From NCBI GenBank assembly GCA_019448385.1, contig JAGTXO010000001.1, forward strand, positions 1,302,001-1,366,000: DNA of 64,000 bases, read 5' to 3'. The first letter of the stretch is position 1. Each line of letters begins with the position of its first letter. Below, in pieces: positions 29,849-40,424 of this stretch. Position numbers and translations under genes: made by a program. Below the pieces are notes generated by a model. The model searched no databases. It had not been told where the DNA came from and saw nothing but the letters and a program-made list of their open reading frames with translations. Origin of the DNA: Diacronema lutheri. Taxonomy: Eukaryota > Haptophyta > Pavlovophyceae > Pavlovales > Pavlovaceae.

Positions 29849-30508
29849 TCACAACGCCGGCACTCCAAAGCCTGGACGAGGGGCGCCCTTCTTGGACTCA
29901 CGGTACCAGCGCATCAGCTCGATCTCGCCTTGGCTCAGCTCGTGCCCATCCCTCGCGATGAGCGTGCACTTCGCGTCGTCGACGCCCGCAAACGAACGGT
30001 ACTCCCCGAGGCACGCCCACGCGTGGTAGCGCTCCTGCGGGCGCTGGTCGTCAAGGATCCAGATGACGACATCTGGGCAGACGAGGAGACGGTGAGCCGC
30101 GGCGAGAGTCATGTACCCCTCCATGTCGCCCGAGTAGCCCTCGCGCCAGTCGGGCGCAAGGTTCTCGTCGAGAAAGGCGTGTGCCTTCGCGTAGTCCTCG
30201 GGCGAGATTGGCACGGCATGCGGCACGACGCCGTGCGCGAGCTCGCCGCCCTGTGTGGATCGCCCGTCCAAGCCGGGCATGCAGCGAGGTAGCACCGTCG
30301 TGTCCACCGTGCCCTCGTGGTGCCGCTGCTCTATGAACGGCATGAGGGCCTCCGTGAAGCAGCCCTTCCTGACCATGTCGCCGTCCCAACTGATGCTCGC
30401 AAAACGTTGGAGCAGCAGCGCGGAAACGACCGCAGCCTGCTCGGGCGTGATCCCCGCGTGCATCCCGATCACGCGCGCGTGCGGCCGCGGCACTGCGGCC
30501 GCGCGCAT
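29849..30508 (-). CDS. unknown protein, about 200-219 residues
   Basis: Starts at 30508 or, more likely, at the ATG at 30463 (MHAGITPEQ). The composition is balanced with conserved-looking aromatic blocks (a DWREGY...GYM region, PDVVIWILDD, YHAWACLGEYRSFAG), so it is probably a folded soluble protein. No family is recognised. It is convergent with Tim10 and divergent from the mosaic surface-protein gene at 30550. Confidence 0.6.
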   Translation of the reverse strand: MRAAAVPRPHARVIGMHAGITPEQAAVVSALLLQRFASISWDGDMVRKGCFTEALMPFIEQRHHEGTVDTTVLPRCMPGLDGRSTQGGELAHGVVPHAVPISPEDYAKAHAFLDENLAPDWREGYSGDMEGYMTLAAAHRLLVCPDVVIWILDDQRPQERYHAWACLGEYRSFAGVDDAKCTLIARDGHELSQGEIELMRWYRESKKGAPRPGFGVPAL

Positions 30509-30549
30509 CGAGCCGGAGCCTTTTCAAAAAAAGCGCAGGGCGCCCCAAA

Positions 30550-33500
30550 ATGGCGCGCTTCACAAAAGCGCTCCAGCTCGCTCTCTTGCTGCTCGCGCGC
30601 GAGACGCGGACGCGCACGGTGCCAGGTGCTGCGCGAGCGCGGCGCGGCACGCAGAGCCACGCATATCATGCGCGCCTCCTCTCACCGTGCTCACCATCGA
30701 CGCGCGCCCCACGCTCGCGCGCACGCGCGCGCGTGGTGCAGATGGGCTCATCGTGCTCGACCCAAACCGCGGCGACACGTGGACAAAGGGCGGAAGCTAT
30801 TCGGTGCTCTGGACGAGTATGCGCGACGACATTGCGCTCTGCTTGTCCGTCGAGATCTCGCTGTTGCGCGGCACGCAGCCGGTCGACTCGATGACGACCG
30901 AGAACGACGGCGCGGCGCTCTTTTACGTGTCGAGCACCGTGTCCGACGGGAGCAACTATCGGCTGTCGCTGCGCTGCGTGCAGCCCGCGACGCTGCGCAC
31001 CGCGCTTGTCGGCCATAGCGACATCTTCTCCGTGGAATCGGCTGCCGAGGCGTTCAGCGTGACCGCGCCCGAGGCGGGCGCCGCGTGGCCGGTTGGCACC
31101 GAGCGGCTCGTCCGCTGGGCGCTCGCGCGACCCGTGATGGGGAGCGAGGCGTGCGAGGAGGTGAACGTGCTGCTGATCGGCCGCGGGCTGGGCAGTGGCA
31201 CCGAGGAGCGCCTCGTCCGCTCCGTCACCGTTCCGGCCGCGGCGGGCGCGGAGCACGCGCTCTACGCGAGCGGCGACCTGCAGCCCGGCAGCTACGGCGT
31301 GCGCGTGCAGTGCGCGGGCGACACCGCGCTCGGGGGCGAGTCGGGCAGATTTCAAATCGTGCCGAACCCCAGCGCGCTCGTTCTCATTGCGCCCGGTCCA
31401 AGCACCGCCTGCCTGATCGGCCACGCGTGCGAGGTCGCGTGGACGAGCTCGGTGCGCGGCGCGGCCTCGCCCGAGTGCGCCCAGCTGAGCGGCGCGCTCG
31501 TCGACGGCGCGCGCGCGCTGCTCGCCTTCCGCGTGCCCAACGAGCCGGCGCGCGCGGGCAAAGACGTAGGGCGCCACGCGCTCTACCTGCCAGGTTCGCT
31601 CGCGCCCACTTTGCGCGCCCACCTCGAGCTGCGCTGCGCGCGCGACAGCAGCGTACGCGCGTCGTCACGCCCGTTCCGCGTCGTGCGAGACGTTGGCGCG
31701 CTCGAGCTCGTCGAGCCGCACGCAGGCTCGGTGTGGGGCTCGGGCCAGACGCACACGGCGCGCTGGCTTACCTCGCTCGCTGGCTCGGCCAACTGCTCCG
31801 CCGTCGACGTTGACTTGCTCCACGGCGGCACGGTGCGCGCATCATGGCCCGCCGCGGCCAACAGCGGCTCGCTCCAAATCTACATACCGGGCGACAGCGC
31901 GCCGGCGGCAGACTACGCCGTGCGTATCGGCTGCGCGGGCGACGCGTCGCTACGCGCAACATCCGCGCCGTTCGAGGTCGCGCCCGACCCGACGGCGCTC
32001 ACCCTCACCTCGCCCGCGCCGCGCGCGCGCTGGACGGCGGGCTCCGTCGAGCTCGTCGCGTGGCGTGCGTCGGATGCGCTGCGCGAGAGCGCGAGCTGCG
32101 CGCACGTCGACGTGGCGGTGCGGCGCGACACGGTGCGCGTGCACGCGGCGCGCGTGCCGAACAACGGGCGTTACGCGTTCTACGTGAACGCGTCGCTCGC
32201 GCCGGGCGACGACTATTCGATCGCCCTCGCGTGCGCGGCCGACCCGGCGGTGCGCGCCGAGTCGGTCGCGTTCGCCGTCGTGCCGCTCGACGCGCCGTTC
32301 CGCTTCGAGACGCCGACGGCGCGCAGCGAGTGGATGCGCGGGCAGTCGTATGCCGTGCGCTGGGCCAGCCCGCTCCAGCTTTCCGACGCCTGCGCCACCG
32401 TCCGCCTCGAGCTCGTCGCCGAGCTGCCCGAGCCGATCGACTTTGAACATGCGGCGGACGGCCGACAGGCGCCGCCGCCCGCCGCCGCGCTCGAGGCGCC
32501 AAACTCGGGGCGCGCGTGGCTGACGGTGGGGCGCACGGCGGCGCTGCCCGCCGGCGGACTGGGGACGGCGCGCGTTGAGATCAGCTGCACGCGCGACCGC
32601 GCGCTGCGCGGGCGCACGGAGGCGTTCACAGTACGCGAGGCGTGCAGCGGGGTTGGGTGCGCACGGCCGGCGGACGGCAGCGGCGACGACGTGGCGGAGA
32701 CGGCCGAGTGGGCGGCCGCGCTCGCGCGCGGTGGGTCGTCGGCTGCAGCGGGCTCGTTCGCGATGCCCACCGGCGTCGCGGCCGGTGCGGATGTGTCGCC
32801 CGCGCGTGGCGGGGACGACGGTGTGGGCGCGCGGGCGCGCGAACGCGACGCCGGCGCACCGAGCGCGATGCCGCTCGTTGGGATTGACGAGGAGGGCGGT
32901 GGCGCCTTCGATGGCGGCGGCGGCGGCGGCGGCGGCGGTGGGCTCGGCGCGGCGATGCTCGGCGCGCGCGACGTGGCGGCCGTGCGCAGGCCGTGCGACG
33001 AGGGCGGGCACGTGACTTGCGGCCTCGCACACTCGTGCGCACTCACATCGAGTGGCGGGCTGCTGTGCTGGGGTCAGAACAGCGAGGGGCAGACGGACGT
33101 GCCACCCGGGCACACGTGGCTGCAGGTGAGCGCGGGCGTAACGCACACGTGCGGTGTCACGACCGATCGCACGCTCGAGTGCTGGGGGGGCAAGCACCGA
33201 TGGACACCAATCGACCACCACGAGGCCGCGCTGCCCGGCGGCGAGCTCTGGGGTGCGGTCGCGGCGGGGCACGCGTTCAGCTGCGCACTCACTATGTCGC
33301 ATCGGCTCTACTGCTGGGGGTATGGCACCGAGCTCGGTGGCGACCGGCCTCCGCGCGGCCTCCTCTGGCGCAGCGTCACGGTCGGTGAGTCGCACGCGTG
33401 CGGCGTCACCTCGGACGGCGCGCTCGCGTGCTGGGGCAACAACGCCGAGTCACAGGCGGCGCCTCCCGAGCGCTCCGGCGAGTGGCGGATGGTAGCGACG

Positions 33501-34950
33501 CATCACCGGCACACGTGCGGCGTGACGGCGGACGCGCAGTTGGTCTGCTGGGGCGCCAACGATGCCGGCCAGTGCGACGTGCCGCGCGGCTTCCGCTGGG
33601 CTGCCGCGTCGACAGGCCACTCGCACTCGTGCGGCCTCACGACGCAGGGGCTGATGCGCTGCTGGGGTCACCTCACGTTCGGCCTGGGCAACGCGCCACC
33701 CGGCTACCGCTGGGCGGAGCTTGCGCTCGGCATGTACCACGCGTGCGGGCTCGTGGAAGGTGCGGGCGACGTGCTGTGCTGGGGCATGGATTATCACGGC
33801 GAGACGGACGTGCCCGACGGCTTCCGCTTCTGGGACGGGTGCGACAACCTGGGCAGCGCCGCAGCGCGCGCGGTCGAGAGCGAGCACAAGCCGGGCAAGC
33901 TCGCGTGCCCGCAGCACGAGCTGCTCGACACGGCCGACGGCTTCGCCACCCGGTGCGCGCGCGCCACCACGCCGCGCGCCGCGCTTCGCCGACGCTCACG
34001 CCCTGCCCCGCTCACGCGTGGCGATGCGCGCGCCGCGCAGCGACGCGGTCGAGCTCCGCTGCGGCGAACTCGACTGCGCTTCGTACACGTGGTCGCGCGA
34101 GAGCGACGGCGCCGATGGCGGGCGTGCGTGGTTCTGCAAGCACGATTACTTCGAGCAGACGAACAACGCGCTGCAGTTTGCGCGATGGGAGGTGTGCGCG
34201 CGCGCGCGCGCCGGCCGCGCCAACCGACGTTGACGGGCGCGCGTTGCGCGACGCGCGGCGCAGGTCGGTCGGCCGGTGACGGGCTGCTCGCCCGTGGAAG
34301 GTGACATCAAGTTGAGTAGTTACCCCGCGGGCGAGCTGCTCAGCTTTGCCGGCGGTGCGTGGGGCACGGTCTGCCGCCTCGGCTTTGGCGAGGGCAGCGC
34401 GCTCGCCGCTGCGACGGTGGCGTGCCGCCAGCTCGGCTACGTGCGCGCAGTCCGGACGTACGAGTACGTTGGAGCCCCGCACATGGCGCAGAGCGTCCAA
34501 GGCGTGCGCTGCGCGGGCGACGAGTCGAGGCTCGCGGGCTGCGCGCGGCCGACCGACGAGCGGCTCTGCTCGCACGAGTATGGTGACGTTGGCATTCACT
34601 GCGTCGGCGAGCCGGGCATGGCCACGCCGTCGCCGTGCGGCTCGGGTCACGCGTCGTCCATCCGAATCGGCGCGGAGGACGCGCGCGCGCTGCTGCTGCA
34701 CGGCTCGGTCGCCGTCGGCAGCGAGGCGCCGCACTCGTTTGACGGCCGGCTGAGGTACACGTCCGGCGGGCTCGCGAGCCACGGCCGCGCGCGCGCCGAA
34801 GCACGTGCGCGCGCGCACTCCGCGCCCGCGCGCGCCGGCGCAGCGCGGGCGTGGGGCGCAGCCGTGTGCGCGTGTGCGCTGGTAGCGGTCGCCCTTGGCG
34901 CCGCTGTGCGCAACGCGCGCGCGCACGCGGTGGAATGCCGTGCGGCCTAG
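30550..34950 (+). CDS. mosaic surface protein: Kre9-like repeats, RCC1-like repeats, SRCR domain, membrane anchor
   Basis: Proposed exons 30550-30625, 30742-33952, 34041-34191 and 34264-34950 give about 1,374 residues; every junction keeps frame with local-style GT-AG ends. Exon 1 encodes a signal peptide (ALQLALLLLA). Six modules of about 95-105 residues follow, each with a P-x-W...G...V-x-W start and a C-A-x-D block, like Kre9/Knh1-type Ser-Thr-rich wall-protein domains. A Gly-rich linker leads to seven RCC1/BLIP-like repeats (CGxxHSCAL...LxCWG) at 33010-33810. A Cys-rich exon, an SRCR domain (GTVCRLGFGEGS...VACRQLGY) at 34350-34610 and a C-terminal hydrophobic anchor follow. It is probably a cell-surface adhesion or recognition protein. 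Confidence 0.78.
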
Positions 34951-34959
34951 CTCCGGCCG

Positions 34960-35595
34960 TCATGCTTCTCGACCGCACGTACACGGCTGCGGCCGCGGCG
35001 GCGCAAGAGGCAGTGACGGGGGTGCGGCGCGGGCGCCCGCTGCCGCGGCCGCGGGCAATGATGGTGGCCGACCGAGCGACGGCGCAGGTGCGATGCCAGG
35101 CGGAAAGGATGATGCGTCGTCGTGATGCACGCGGAGCGGTCCGGCGCGCACGTCGTGTCTAGCCAAGCCCAAGGGCGTAGCGGGCGCCGGGGCCGCGAGC
35201 TGAGTGCTCGCCGCGGCGGCCGGCCAGTGCGCGGCGTGCGATGTGGGAGGCTCGCACGACGGCGCGTGCGCGTGCGCGCGCGGTGCAGCTGGCACTGCTG
35301 TGCGTGCGGTGCGTGAAACCGGCTGTGCCATCCGAAGCCGGCGCACGGCGGCGTCGCGCTCCTCCACAAGCGCCTTCGCCTCGTCGTACAGCCGCGTCGT
35401 GTTCGTGACGAGAACGCATTTGCGCGCCTCGAGCTTTGACTCGAGCGCCGCCGCGCGATGGAGCTGTGCGCGCAGCGCGGTCGTCTCACTGGTGAGCTGT
35501 GCGACGTGCGCCTGCAGCGCGCGCGCCTCATCCTCCTCGACCACGTCCGCAAGAGCGTCGATGCTCGCGTACTCGGCATCGAGGCCAGCCGCCAT
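34960..35595 (-). CDS. small coiled-coil protein with Pro/Ala-rich tail
   Basis: 211 residues from the ATG at 35595. The first 95 residues form a strong heptad coiled coil (ALQAHVAQLTSETTALRAQL and onward to VEERDAAVRRLRM). The remainder is disordered, rich in Ala, Pro and His. The family is not recognised; the layout fits a small cytoskeletal or complex-assembly subunit. Its stop is 10 bp from that of the surface-protein gene. An upstream ATG at 35715 is possible but would place most of the 5' region in coding sequence. Confidence 0.6.
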   Translation of the reverse strand: MAAGLDAEYASIDALADVVEEDEARALQAHVAQLTSETTALRAQLHRAAALESKLEARKCVLVTNTTRLYDEAKALVEERDAAVRRLRMAQPVSRTARTAVPAAPRAHAHAPSCEPPTSHAAHWPAAAASTQLAAPAPATPLGLARHDVRAGPLRVHHDDASSFPPGIAPAPSLGRPPSLPAAAAAGARAAPPSLPLAPPRPQPCTCGREA

Positions 35596-35727
35596 CGTTA
35601 AGTGTGAACGCCGACAGACCCCGCAACGACCGCGAAGAGTACGTAGATCTTTGATCTTTCCGCTTTCTTCTTTCCTAGTTTCCTTTGCAGCGCCCGTATG
35701 ATAATACTGTTGCACTGTTGCAAGTAA
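35596..35727. promoter_or_regulatory. 132-bp divergent promoter, coiled-coil protein / gamma-glutamyltransferase
   Basis: A relatively AT-rich spacer (TTTGATCTTTCCGC, TATGATAATACTG) between two divergent ATGs, the lowest-GC stretch for several kilobases. Confidence 0.4.
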
Positions 35728-37623
35728 ATGCGACGGTCTCTGATCACCATGTCAATCGGCGTCGGGTTGCCAATCGCGCTCTGCTCGGCGAGCGCGTTCG
35801 TTGCGGTGGTCGCCACGCTGCGGCGGCGCGCGCGGAGGCGGGCGACACGCGCGCGTGTGCGATGGGTGTCCGCCTCGCCCACCTCCGGCGCGCGGCGCGC
35901 CGAGCCCGGCGCCTGGTCGCCGGCGACGCCGCGCGAGGCGCCATTCGCGCGCTCGCCGTCGCTCGCGTCCGGCTGTATGGTCGCGTGCTCGCAGCCGCTG
36001 GCGGCGCAGGCGGGGCTTGAGATCCTGCAGATGGGCGGCAACGCTGTCGATGCGGCTATCGCCGTCGCCGCCGCGCTCGCCGTCCTCGAGCCTGGCTCGA
36101 ACGGGATCGGCGGCGACTTCTTCATGCTCGTCTACTGCCGCAAGAGCGGTTCGGTTGCCGCGCTCAACGGCAGCGGGCGCTCGCCTGCTGCGCTCACGCT
36201 CGCGCGCGCGCGGGAGGACTGCCACCTCTCACCCAAAGCGCCCTGCTTGCCGCCGCTGCACGCGCACACAGTCACCGTGCCTGGCGCGGTCGCGGCGTGG
36301 TGCGACGCGGTCGAGGCGCTTGGTTCGGGCGTCGTCTCGCTGCGCGAGCTGCTCGCGCGTGCGACGACGCTGGCGGCGCGCGGGTTCCCCGTCGCACCGG
36401 TGGCGGCCTACTATTGGCGCGCGGCCGAGCAGCTGCTGCGCAACGCCTCGCCCCACGGCCGCACGCTCCTGCGCGCGGACGGTCGCGCGCCCGCCGAGGG
36501 CGAAGTGTTTGTTCGCAAGGAGCTCGCGCTCGTGCTGCTTGCGATCGCGCGGCGCGGTCGCGCGGCGTTCTACGAGGGGCGCATCGCGCGCGCCATCGTC
36601 AGCGCCGTCCGCGACGCCGGCGGCTGCATGTCGCTCGCCGACCTCGCCGCGCACGAGGGCACATTCACGGAGCCTGTATGCGCCGACTACTACGGCGCGC
36701 GCGTGTGGGAGCACCCGCCAAATGGCGGTGGCGTGACGGTGCTGCTCGCGCTCAACATTTTGCGTGTGCTCGAGGAGGACGGCACCATCCCCGCCTGGCC
36801 CGCCGCCGATGACGAGCTGCCCGCGCCGCTCGAGGCCGCGCTCGTGCACGCACAGATCGAGGCGCTCCGGCTCGCCTTCGCCGACACCGCGCATTACCTC
36901 GGCGACCCGGAGGCCGAGCACGTGCCCACGGCGACGCTGCTCTCGGAGCAGTACGCGCGCCAACGCGCCGCGCTCTTCCAGCCGGGCCGCGCTTCGCCCG
37001 ACCTGCCGCGGGGAGCTCCTCGCGAAGACTCGTGCACCGTCTCGTGGCAGGTCGTCGACCACGAGGGGAATGCCGTCTCGGCGGTCCAGTCAAATTATCA
37101 GGGCTTCGGCACGGGCATCGTGCCGGAAAGCTGCGGCTTCACGCTGCAGAACCGCGGGCTCAACTTCTCGACACTCGACGGCGTGCCGAACGGCCTGGCG
37201 CCCGCCAAGAGGCCGTACCACACGATCCTGCCCTGCGTGCTCACGGACGCGGCGTCGGGCGAGCTCGTCGCGTCGCTCAGCAACATGGGCGGCTTCATGC
37301 AGCCGCAGGGGCACGTGCAGCTCATCTGCCGGCTCGTCCGCCGCGGGCTGTGCCCGCAGCATGCCGTCGACATGCCGCGTTTCTGCATTCTGCCCGTGCA
37401 CGCCGGAACCTCGCCGTGCTCGCCCGTCGTTGCGGTCGAGGCTGGCTTCCGGCCGGCTGTGGTTGCGAGGCTGCGTGCGCTCGGCCACGCGGTCAACGTG
37501 GTCGACGGTTACGAGCGCACCGTCGTCGGGCGCGCGCAGGTGATCGTGCGCGCGAGCAACGGAGTGCTGTGGGGGGGATCGGACGGGCGCGCGGACGGGC
37601 TCGCGGCCGGGCTCAACTCGTGA
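35728..37623 (+). CDS. GGT: gamma-glutamyltransferase family, membrane-anchored
   Basis: Single exon, 631 residues. A hydrophobic N-terminal segment (about 8-30) followed by Arg fits a signal anchor. Family blocks are the GGNAVDAAIAVAAALAVLEPGSNGIGGDFF substrate/oxyanion region, VPGAVAAW, the PPNGGG motif and SNMGGFMQPQGHVQ near the C-terminus. The position of the autoprocessing nucleophile is occupied by Thr437 (SCTVSWQVVDHEGNAVS), so self-cleavage into two subunits is plausible. These enzymes cleave gamma-glutamyl bonds of glutathione and related peptides. Cys precedes the Thr. Confidence 0.92.
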   Translation: MRRSLITMSIGVGLPIALCSASAFVAVVATLRRRARRRATRARVRWVSASPTSGARRAEPGAWSPATPREAPFARSPSLASGCMVACSQPLAAQAGLEILQMGGNAVDAAIAVAAALAVLEPGSNGIGGDFFMLVYCRKSGSVAALNGSGRSPAALTLARAREDCHLSPKAPCLPPLHAHTVTVPGAVAAWCDAVEALGSGVVSLRELLARATTLAARGFPVAPVAAYYWRAAEQLLRNASPHGRTLLRADGRAPAEGEVFVRKELALVLLAIARRGRAAFYEGRIARAIVSAVRDAGGCMSLADLAAHEGTFTEPVCADYYGARVWEHPPNGGGVTVLLALNILRVLEEDGTIPAWPAADDELPAPLEAALVHAQIEALRLAFADTAHYLGDPEAEHVPTATLLSEQYARQRAALFQPGRASPDLPRGAPREDSCTVSWQVVDHEGNAVSAVQSNYQGFGTGIVPESCGFTLQNRGLNFSTLDGVPNGLAPAKRPYHTILPCVLTDAASGELVASLSNMGGFMQPQGHVQLICRLVRRGLCPQHAVDMPRFCILPVHAGTSPCSPVVAVEAGFRPAVVARLRALGHAVNVVDGYERTVVGRAQVIVRASNGVLWGGSDGRADGLAAGLNS

Positions 37624-38403
37624 GAGCTGACAGCTGCAGGCTGCCGCCGTGCACGCCTTTGCCTCGTTTCCAATCTGGTCTTGCTCGATTGTCCGAGGGC
37701 GCGCCGTGTTCTACGCCGGATGCTGTACAGAGCCGCTCGACAAGTGCCCGACGCCGCTCTAGCGTAAACGGCATGGGGGGAGGGGTTTGCGTTCTCCCGT
37801 CCGCAGCTGCAAACGCACGCATTGACATCGATTGCTACGACTTCGCCTCGGCGCGCAGCGCCGCTCGAGCGGGCGGGCAGAGGATTCTGCCTGCAAACGG
37901 GACGAACCGGCCCAGGATGCGCGAGCACATGTTCGCAAAAAAGCGATGCCGTCCTGCGAGCGTCCCCATGGTGACGAGCGTGCAAGCGTAGCACGGGCTG
38001 ACGATGAGCACGCTTGCTGCGCGATAGCTGTTGGGCCCCTGCGCGCGGGGGGGGGGGGGGGGTGGGGCGTTGGGAATGAAGGACAGCTGCTCAGCGCGGG
38101 GCGGCCGGGACACACCGCGCATTGCGCGGTGCCCTGCGCCGCACAAGCGCACGCGCGGTGCCTCGGGCCGTACGGCGCACACGCGCTGTGCGCGTGCGCG
38201 CGTGCCTCCCACAACGAGCCCTCAAATCCTGCCGCTTTGAGCGCGGGTCGGACGACGGCGAGCGATGTTGAGCCTGTCGCGCCAAATACAGCGAACGCAA
38301 CAGCCGCCTCGGTGCGGCTCTCCCTCCACGTCGGCCGTCGCTTCGTCGTCCACAGCCAGAAGCTGCGCATCGCCATACTTTTTATTCGGGCGCGAAGATC
38401 GCT
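37624..38403. other. 780-bp spacer with poly-G run, no convincing gene
   Basis: Between the gamma-glutamyltransferase stop and the dihydrouridine synthase start. It has a 16-bp G run at 38047-38062 and a GTAAACGGCATGGGGGGAGG segment near 37762. Open frames exist on both strands but are Arg/Ala/Cys-biased with no recognisable block. It may hold the 3' UTR, the next promoter or a small RNA; nothing specific can be assigned. Confidence 0.5.
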
Positions 38404-39729
38404 ATGGTGGCGAACATCATCGTCGCGCTCCTGATCTCGAGAGTCGGGCGGCCGCTCCTCTTCCACGTGGCGCCGATGCAGTGCTTCACCAACGTGCATC
38501 TGCGCGTGCTTCTCCGCAGCCTGACAACGAAGGCCGTGCTGTGGACCGAGATGGAGAAGGTGCAGGACCTGCTCCGCTCGCGCGCGGCCTGCCGCGCGCG
38601 CCTCGAGCACACGGCGGCTGAGCATCCGCTCGTGCTGCAGCTCGGTGGGAGCGACGCGGACAGTATGGCGCAGGCTGCTCGCGACGCGCGCGCGTTTGGC
38701 TTTGACGAACTCAACATCAACTGCGGCTGCCCATCCGTGCAGGCTGGCGGCGCAGACTTTGGCGCCGCCCTGATGCAGCGACCCGCGCTCACGCGACAGC
38801 TCGCCGAGCGGGTCGCGCAGGCGTGCCCAGGCGTGCCCGTGAGCGTCAAATGCCGGCTGGGCGTATGCGATAGGCTAGGCGGCTTGGCTGAGCCCGCGTA
38901 CGAGGAGCTGCACAGCTTTGTGCGCGCCATTTCGAGCTCGGGTGCCGTGTCGCACGTTGCGGTGCACGCGCGCGCGGCGGTGCTCTCCGGGCTCTCGCCG
39001 GCGCAGAACCGGGTCGTGCCGCCCCTCAGGCCCGAGTGGGTGCACAGGCTCGCGCGCGACTTTCCCAACCTGCGCGTCACGCTCAACGGCGGCATCGGCA
39101 GCCTCGAGGGGCTTGGTGAGGGGCTTGGTGCTGCTCACGATGACGGCATCGACGGCGTGATGGCGGGTCGCTGGCCCCTGCGCAGGCCCCTCGACCTGTG
39201 GGCCGTGGACGACGAGCCCATGCTACGGCACGGCCGAGCGCTCGCGGATGAGCCGCGCGCAGCGCGCAGGGCGCGCTCGCGTGCGGATGCGATCGGCCTG
39301 TACACGACACATGTGGACGAATGTCTCTCCACCGGACGCGCGAGCGCGGCGCAGCTCGCACCGCCGCTGCTGCTCGTCGTCGAGCAGCTGCGCGACGATG
39401 TGCGAGCGACGGTGGCCGCGACGGGCGACCACGCCGGCGGCGGCGCGCGCGCGCGCGAGGCAGATGCGCTCTCGGCAGAGATGCCGCAGCTCGTCGCCGC
39501 GCTGCGGGACGCCGTCGCCATCCTCGCGCCCGAACCTGCGCGCCGCGCTCGCGCGCACGCGCCCTGGGGAGGATTTGAGCTGGATGCACATGATGACGTC
39601 GTCGACGCAGCGCCGTCAATCCAAGAGCTGGGGCGGGCATTGTCAAAGGTGATTGGCACCAAAGTGGCCAACAAGCTGACGCGCAACCGCAGAGAGCTGA
39701 GTGCACAGGAGAGCAAGGCAGGAGCGTGA
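38404..39729 (+). CDS. dusA: tRNA-dihydrouridine synthase, DusA type
   Basis: Single exon, 441 residues. It shows VAPMQCFTN near residue 22, NINCGCPS with the catalytic Cys109, VKCRLG, the DusA signature HARAAVLSGLSPAQNR...PPL and the LNGGI flavin-phosphate block. DusA reduces uridine in the tRNA D-loop (positions 20/20a in bacteria) using FMN and NADPH. The type is bacterial/plastid in origin and kept in plants and algae. The 100-residue C-terminal extension is Arg/Ala-rich. No clear transit peptide is seen; a short upstream exon cannot be excluded. Confidence 0.9.
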   Translation: MVANIIVALLISRVGRPLLFHVAPMQCFTNVHLRVLLRSLTTKAVLWTEMEKVQDLLRSRAACRARLEHTAAEHPLVLQLGGSDADSMAQAARDARAFGFDELNINCGCPSVQAGGADFGAALMQRPALTRQLAERVAQACPGVPVSVKCRLGVCDRLGGLAEPAYEELHSFVRAISSSGAVSHVAVHARAAVLSGLSPAQNRVVPPLRPEWVHRLARDFPNLRVTLNGGIGSLEGLGEGLGAAHDDGIDGVMAGRWPLRRPLDLWAVDDEPMLRHGRALADEPRAARRARSRADAIGLYTTHVDECLSTGRASAAQLAPPLLLVVEQLRDDVRATVAATGDHAGGGARAREADALSAEMPQLVAALRDAVAILAPEPARRARAHAPWGGFELDAHDDVVDAAPSIQELGRALSKVIGTKVANKLTRNRRELSAQESKAGA

Positions 39730-39760
39730 GGACCACTGGCCGGCGACAGTCTCTCTAGGT

Positions 39761-40393
39761 TCACCCTTCAGCAGACTGAGACTCCGATCCGCCGCCTGAG
39801 ACGCACGCGCGAACATCACTCGCCTCGACCTCGGCGTCCACGCTTTCGCTCCCGGCTGCCGCGGGCGCATTGCGCTGCCGTTTGCGCGCTTGCGGCGCGT
39901 TCACGTTCTCGTTGGCGTAGAATCTCCGCAGCAGGGCAATGGCTTCCTCCGCGAAGACCCCCTCTTCGACCTGAAAGCTCGTACCACCCGTCGGCGCTTG
40001 GTGCACGGAGAGCGCGGAGCCGCAGCCGCCAAATTTGTCGTTCCGGCAGCCAAAGCACACGTGCCTGAAGCCCGCGTACCTCAGCGCAGCAGCGCACATC
40101 ACACAGGGCTCGCACGTCACGTAGAGCGTGCAGGCATCGAAAAGGTCGGAGGCGATCGCCCCTGTGTCGGCGTGCGCAAGGGCCGCGTCGATCGCCTCAA
40201 ACTCGGCGTGCCTCGTCGCGTCGCCAGTCGCGACCGTGTTGTTCCGCCCCCGCGCGACCACATGCCCGTCGCAATTGCGCACAATCACGCAGCCGATGGG
40301 CACCTCCTGCACGGCCAGCGCCTTCTCCGCCTCCGCGAGGGCCAGGCGCATGTTGCCCTCGCGCGATTCCACACCAAAACGCGCCGCCGCCAT
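39761..40393 (-). CDS. ADAT2: tRNA adenosine deaminase ADAT2/Tad2-like
   Basis: 210 residues from the ATG at 40393. The zinc-dependent deaminase motifs are intact: H62-A-E64 with the proton-shuttling Glu, and P96-C97-x-x-C100. The VPIGCVIV, RHAEFEAID and CEPCVMCAAAL blocks match Tad2/ADAT2, the catalytic subunit that makes inosine at tRNA position 34 together with ADAT3. The C-terminal 40 residues are basic then acidic and divergent. The start is 31 bp from that of the divergent RRP7 gene. Confidence 0.93.
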   Translation of the reverse strand: MAAARFGVESREGNMRLALAEAEKALAVQEVPIGCVIVRNCDGHVVARGRNNTVATGDATRHAEFEAIDAALAHADTGAIASDLFDACTLYVTCEPCVMCAAALRYAGFRHVCFGCRNDKFGGCGSALSVHQAPTGGTSFQVEEGVFAEEAIALLRRFYANENVNAPQARKRQRNAPAAAGSESVDAEVEASDVRACVSGGGSESQSAEG

Positions 40394-40424
40394 CGCGTGG
40401 ACCCGTGGACGTCGCCAGGAAACG
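40394..40424. promoter_or_regulatory. 31-bp divergent spacer between ADAT2 and RRP7 starts
   Basis: The start codons of two divergent RNA-processing genes are only 31 bp apart, so transcription signals must overlap their 5' ends or coding sequence. Co-expression is plausible, since both act in tRNA/rRNA maturation. Confidence 0.45.

Noticed and set aside
30255-30549. Longer start of the mosaic surface protein
   Set aside because: It begins with GTG and overlaps the minus-strand gene at 29849-30508; splicing from 30550 gives a signal peptide and keeps frame.
37759-38625. 288-codon minus-strand frame between the gamma-glutamyltransferase and DusA genes
   Set aside because: Arg/Ser/Cys-biased without motifs and overlapping the start of DusA; probably a GC shadow.
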